DNA from: JALZUV01 sp964654855
GTDB lineage: Bacteria > Pseudomonadota > Alphaproteobacteria > Rickettsiales > JALZUV01
Assembly: GCA_964654855.1 (NCBI GenBank)
Contig: CAZZJS010000009.1
Location: 3,268 to 67,267 of the forward strand
DNA length: 64,000 nucleotides
Direction: 5' to 3'
Both the position numbers and the translations under genes were made by a program. Positions within the stretch are counted from its first letter, which is position 1. Every line of letters starts with the position of its first letter. A model generated the notes under the pieces. That model worked only from the letters and a program-made list of their open reading frames with translations, ran no database searches and was not told the origin of the DNA. Shown in pieces: positions 62,478 to 64,000 of the stretch.

Positions 62478-62797
62478 TACGCGGCCTCCCCTAACTGGAT
62501 ATGAACATTCACACCCGCAGATAGATCAAGCTTACCAAGCGCATCAATAGTTTGAGGCGTTGGATCAACAATATCAATCATACGTTTATGAGTACGAATT
62601 TCGAACTGCTCACGTGACTTTTTATTCACGTGCGGAGAACGGTTTACCGTAAACTTTTGAATACGACGTGGCAGTGGAATCGGACCGCGAACATTCGCTC
62701 CGGTACGCTTCGCAGTACTCACGATTTCTTGAGTCGAACGATCCAAGATTTCGTGGTCATATGCTTTCAAGCGAATACGAATTTTTTGACTAGACAT
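62477..62797 (-). CDS. rpsJ: 30S ribosomal protein S10
   Basis: 106 residues. IRIRLKAYDHEILDRSTQEIV, GPIPLPRRIQKFTVNRSPHVNKKSREQFEIRTHKR in parts, VDPTPQTIDALGKLDLSAGV. Also NusE in antitermination complexes. First ribosomal gene after tuf, 12 bp downstream of it. Confidence 0.98.
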   Translation of the reverse strand: MSSQKIRIRLKAYDHEILDRSTQEIVSTAKRTGANVRGPIPLPRRIQKFTVNRSPHVNKKSREQFEIRTHKRMIDIVDPTPQTIDALGKLDLSAGVNVHIQLGEAA

Positions 62798-62809
62798 GAT
62801 TAGCTACCT

Positions 62810-64000
62810 TTACGCTTCGATTTTAGCTACTACGCCGGCGCCCACGGTACGGCCACCTTCGCGAATCGCGAAACGTAGACCTTCATCCATAGCAATCGGA
62901 GCAATCAGCTCGATATTCATTTCAATGTTATCGCCAGGCATAACCATCTCTGTACCTTCTGGAAGGTGAACCATACCGGTCACATCCGTCGTACGGAAAT
63001 AGAATTGTGGACGATAGTTCGTGAAGAATGGAGTGTGACGTCCGCCCTCTTCTTTCGTCAAAATGTAAGCCTCAGCTTTAAACTTCGTGTGAGGCTTGAT
63101 CGAACCAGGCTTACAAAGAACCTGACCACGCTCAACATCTTCACGCTTAGTACCACGTAGTAGAACACCAACATTCTCACCTGCGCGACCTTCGTCAAGA
63201 AGCTTACGGAACATTTCAACACCCGTACAAGTCGTCTTCGTTGTATCTTTGATACCTACGATTTCAATCTCTTCACCAACTTTAACAACGCCCTGCTCTA
63301 CACGGCCTGTAACAACAGTACCACGACCAGAAATTGAGAATACATCCTCGATCGGCATCAAGAAATCTTGATCAATCGGACGCTCAGGAGTTGGGATATA
63401 CTCATCTACTTGCTTCATAAGCTCGAGAATCGCATTCTTACCAATTTCGTCATTGTTACCTTCGAGTGCTGCTAGTGCAGAACCTTTAACGATAGGAATA
63501 TCATCACCTGGGAAATCGTAAGAAGAAAGTAGCTCACGCACCTCTAGCTCAACAAGATCAAGAAGCTCTTCATCATCTACTTGGTCAACTTTATTCAAGA
63601 AAACAACCAATGCAGGTACACCTACTTGACGTGCAAGAAGGATGTGTTCACGTGTTTGTGGCATTGGGCCATCCGCAGCAGATACTACCAAGATACCACC
63701 ATCCATCTGTGCCGCACCCGTGATCATGTTCTTTACATAATCCGCGTGACCCGGGCAATCTACGTGTGCGTAGTGACGGTTATCAGTTTCATACTCAACG
63801 TGTGCCGTCGCAATCGTGATACCACGTGCCTTCTCTTCAGGCGCACCATCAATCGAATCATAAGAACTATACTCAGCTCCACCAGACTCAGCCAATACCT
63901 TCGTAATCGCAGCCGTCAATGACGTCTTACCATGGTCAACGTGACCAATCGTTCCAACATTTACGTGCGTCTTATTACGCTCAAACTTCTCTTTAGACAT
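62810..64000 (-). CDS. tuf: Elongation factor Tu
   Basis: GTPase that brings aminoacyl-tRNA to the ribosome. 396 residues, complete: the ATG is the last three bases of the window. G1 GHVDHGKT (~19-26), G2 RGITI, G3 DCPGHADY, G4 NKVD, then beta-barrel domains 2 and 3 ending GRTVGAGVVAKIEA. The adjacent rpsJ suggests a fusA-tuf-rpsJ type string with fusA outside. Its promoter cannot be judged. Confidence 0.98.
   Translation of the reverse strand: MSKEKFERNKTHVNVGTIGHVDHGKTSLTAAITKVLAESGGAEYSSYDSIDGAPEEKARGITIATAHVEYETDNRHYAHVDCPGHADYVKNMITGAAQMDGGILVVSAADGPMPQTREHILLARQVGVPALVVFLNKVDQVDDEELLDLVELEVRELLSSYDFPGDDIPIVKGSALAALEGNNDEIGKNAILELMKQVDEYIPTPERPIDQDFLMPIEDVFSISGRGTVVTGRVEQGVVKVGEEIEIVGIKDTTKTTCTGVEMFRKLLDEGRAGENVGVLLRGTKREDVERGQVLCKPGSIKPHTKFKAEAYILTKEEGGRHTPFFTNYRPQFYFRTTDVTGMVHLPEGTEMVMPGDNIEMNIELIAPIAMDEGLRFAIREGGRTVGAGVVAKIEA

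Noticed and set aside
1..64000. CRISPR arrays, insertion sequences, prophage or toxin-antitoxin genes
   Set aside because: No regularly spaced repeats, transposase motifs, integrase or toxin/antitoxin-like pairs were found on reading both strands.

Overview
The window is a gene-dense, roughly 45% GC bacterial chromosome segment. It reads as an alphaproteobacterium that is not one of the well-known free-living model groups. Three things support this. The adk gene lies between secY and rpsM, and degP-like and rarA genes follow rplQ. There is an rsh-pdxJ-acpS block. The anmK/tyrS, YhdP-like/glnE/bcp neighbourhoods look alphaproteobacterial. A complete ISC iron-sulfur system (cysE-iscR-second desulfurase, iscS-iscU-iscA-hscB-hscA) is more typical of Rickettsiales-like and some deep alphaproteobacterial lineages than of SUF-using free-living groups. 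However, glnE, cysE, glycolytic/gluconeogenic genes, glmU and peptidoglycan recycling show a metabolism much less reduced than classical Rickettsiales. No insertion sequence, CRISPR array, prophage or plasmid gene was seen.

Layout. 1-5780: ISC cluster on the minus strand, with hscA cut by the window start. 5913-13214: an alpha/beta hydrolase, anmK, tyrS, an M48 peptidase and a large AsmA/YhdP-like protein. 13263-22935: mostly plus-strand metabolism (glnE, bcp, dadA, hydrolase, small Q/N-rich protein, glutaryl-CoA dehydrogenase, HisN-like phosphatase, trmFO) with one minus-strand Nudix gene. 23004-30363: small membrane protein, pgk-gap, glpX, a GNAT, dnaJ and dnaK. 30470-34027: glmU, rmuC, hydrolase. 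34024-36001: an ECF-like sigma factor next to a histidine-rich membrane protein. 36086-40839: uvrA, ssb and two tandem DUF192-type genes. 40811-46592: acpS, pdxJ, rsh, CHAP lipoprotein, DUF5679 protein, RidA, a broken prepilin gene, tRNA-Gln and cutA. 46553-48654: rarA and a PDZ-less trypsin-like protease. 48735-64000: the S10-spc-alpha ribosomal protein superoperon from rplQ back to tuf, whose start codon is the last three bases of the window.

How it fits together. The ISC genes appear to form two transcription units, cysE-iscR-desulfurase and iscS-iscU-iscA-hscB-hscA. Each has a CCTTACT-N5/6-AGTCG element upstream, and the copy before iscS is a near-consensus type-1 IscR site placed on an extended -10 promoter. 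The ribosomal superoperon is not one uninterrupted unit. A strong intrinsic terminator lies after rplO, secY has a leader carrying a 24-bp near-perfect inverted repeat, and a good sigma70-type promoter precedes rpsM.

The least ordinary pieces are: the sigma factor/His-rich membrane protein pair; the divergent second DUF192-type gene overlapping the first by 70 bp; the prepilin remnant that looks like a short-repeat deletion beside tRNA-Gln; the terminator and palindrome inside spc; and two promoters placed so close to start codons that the mRNAs should be leaderless. None of these amounts to a proven new system.
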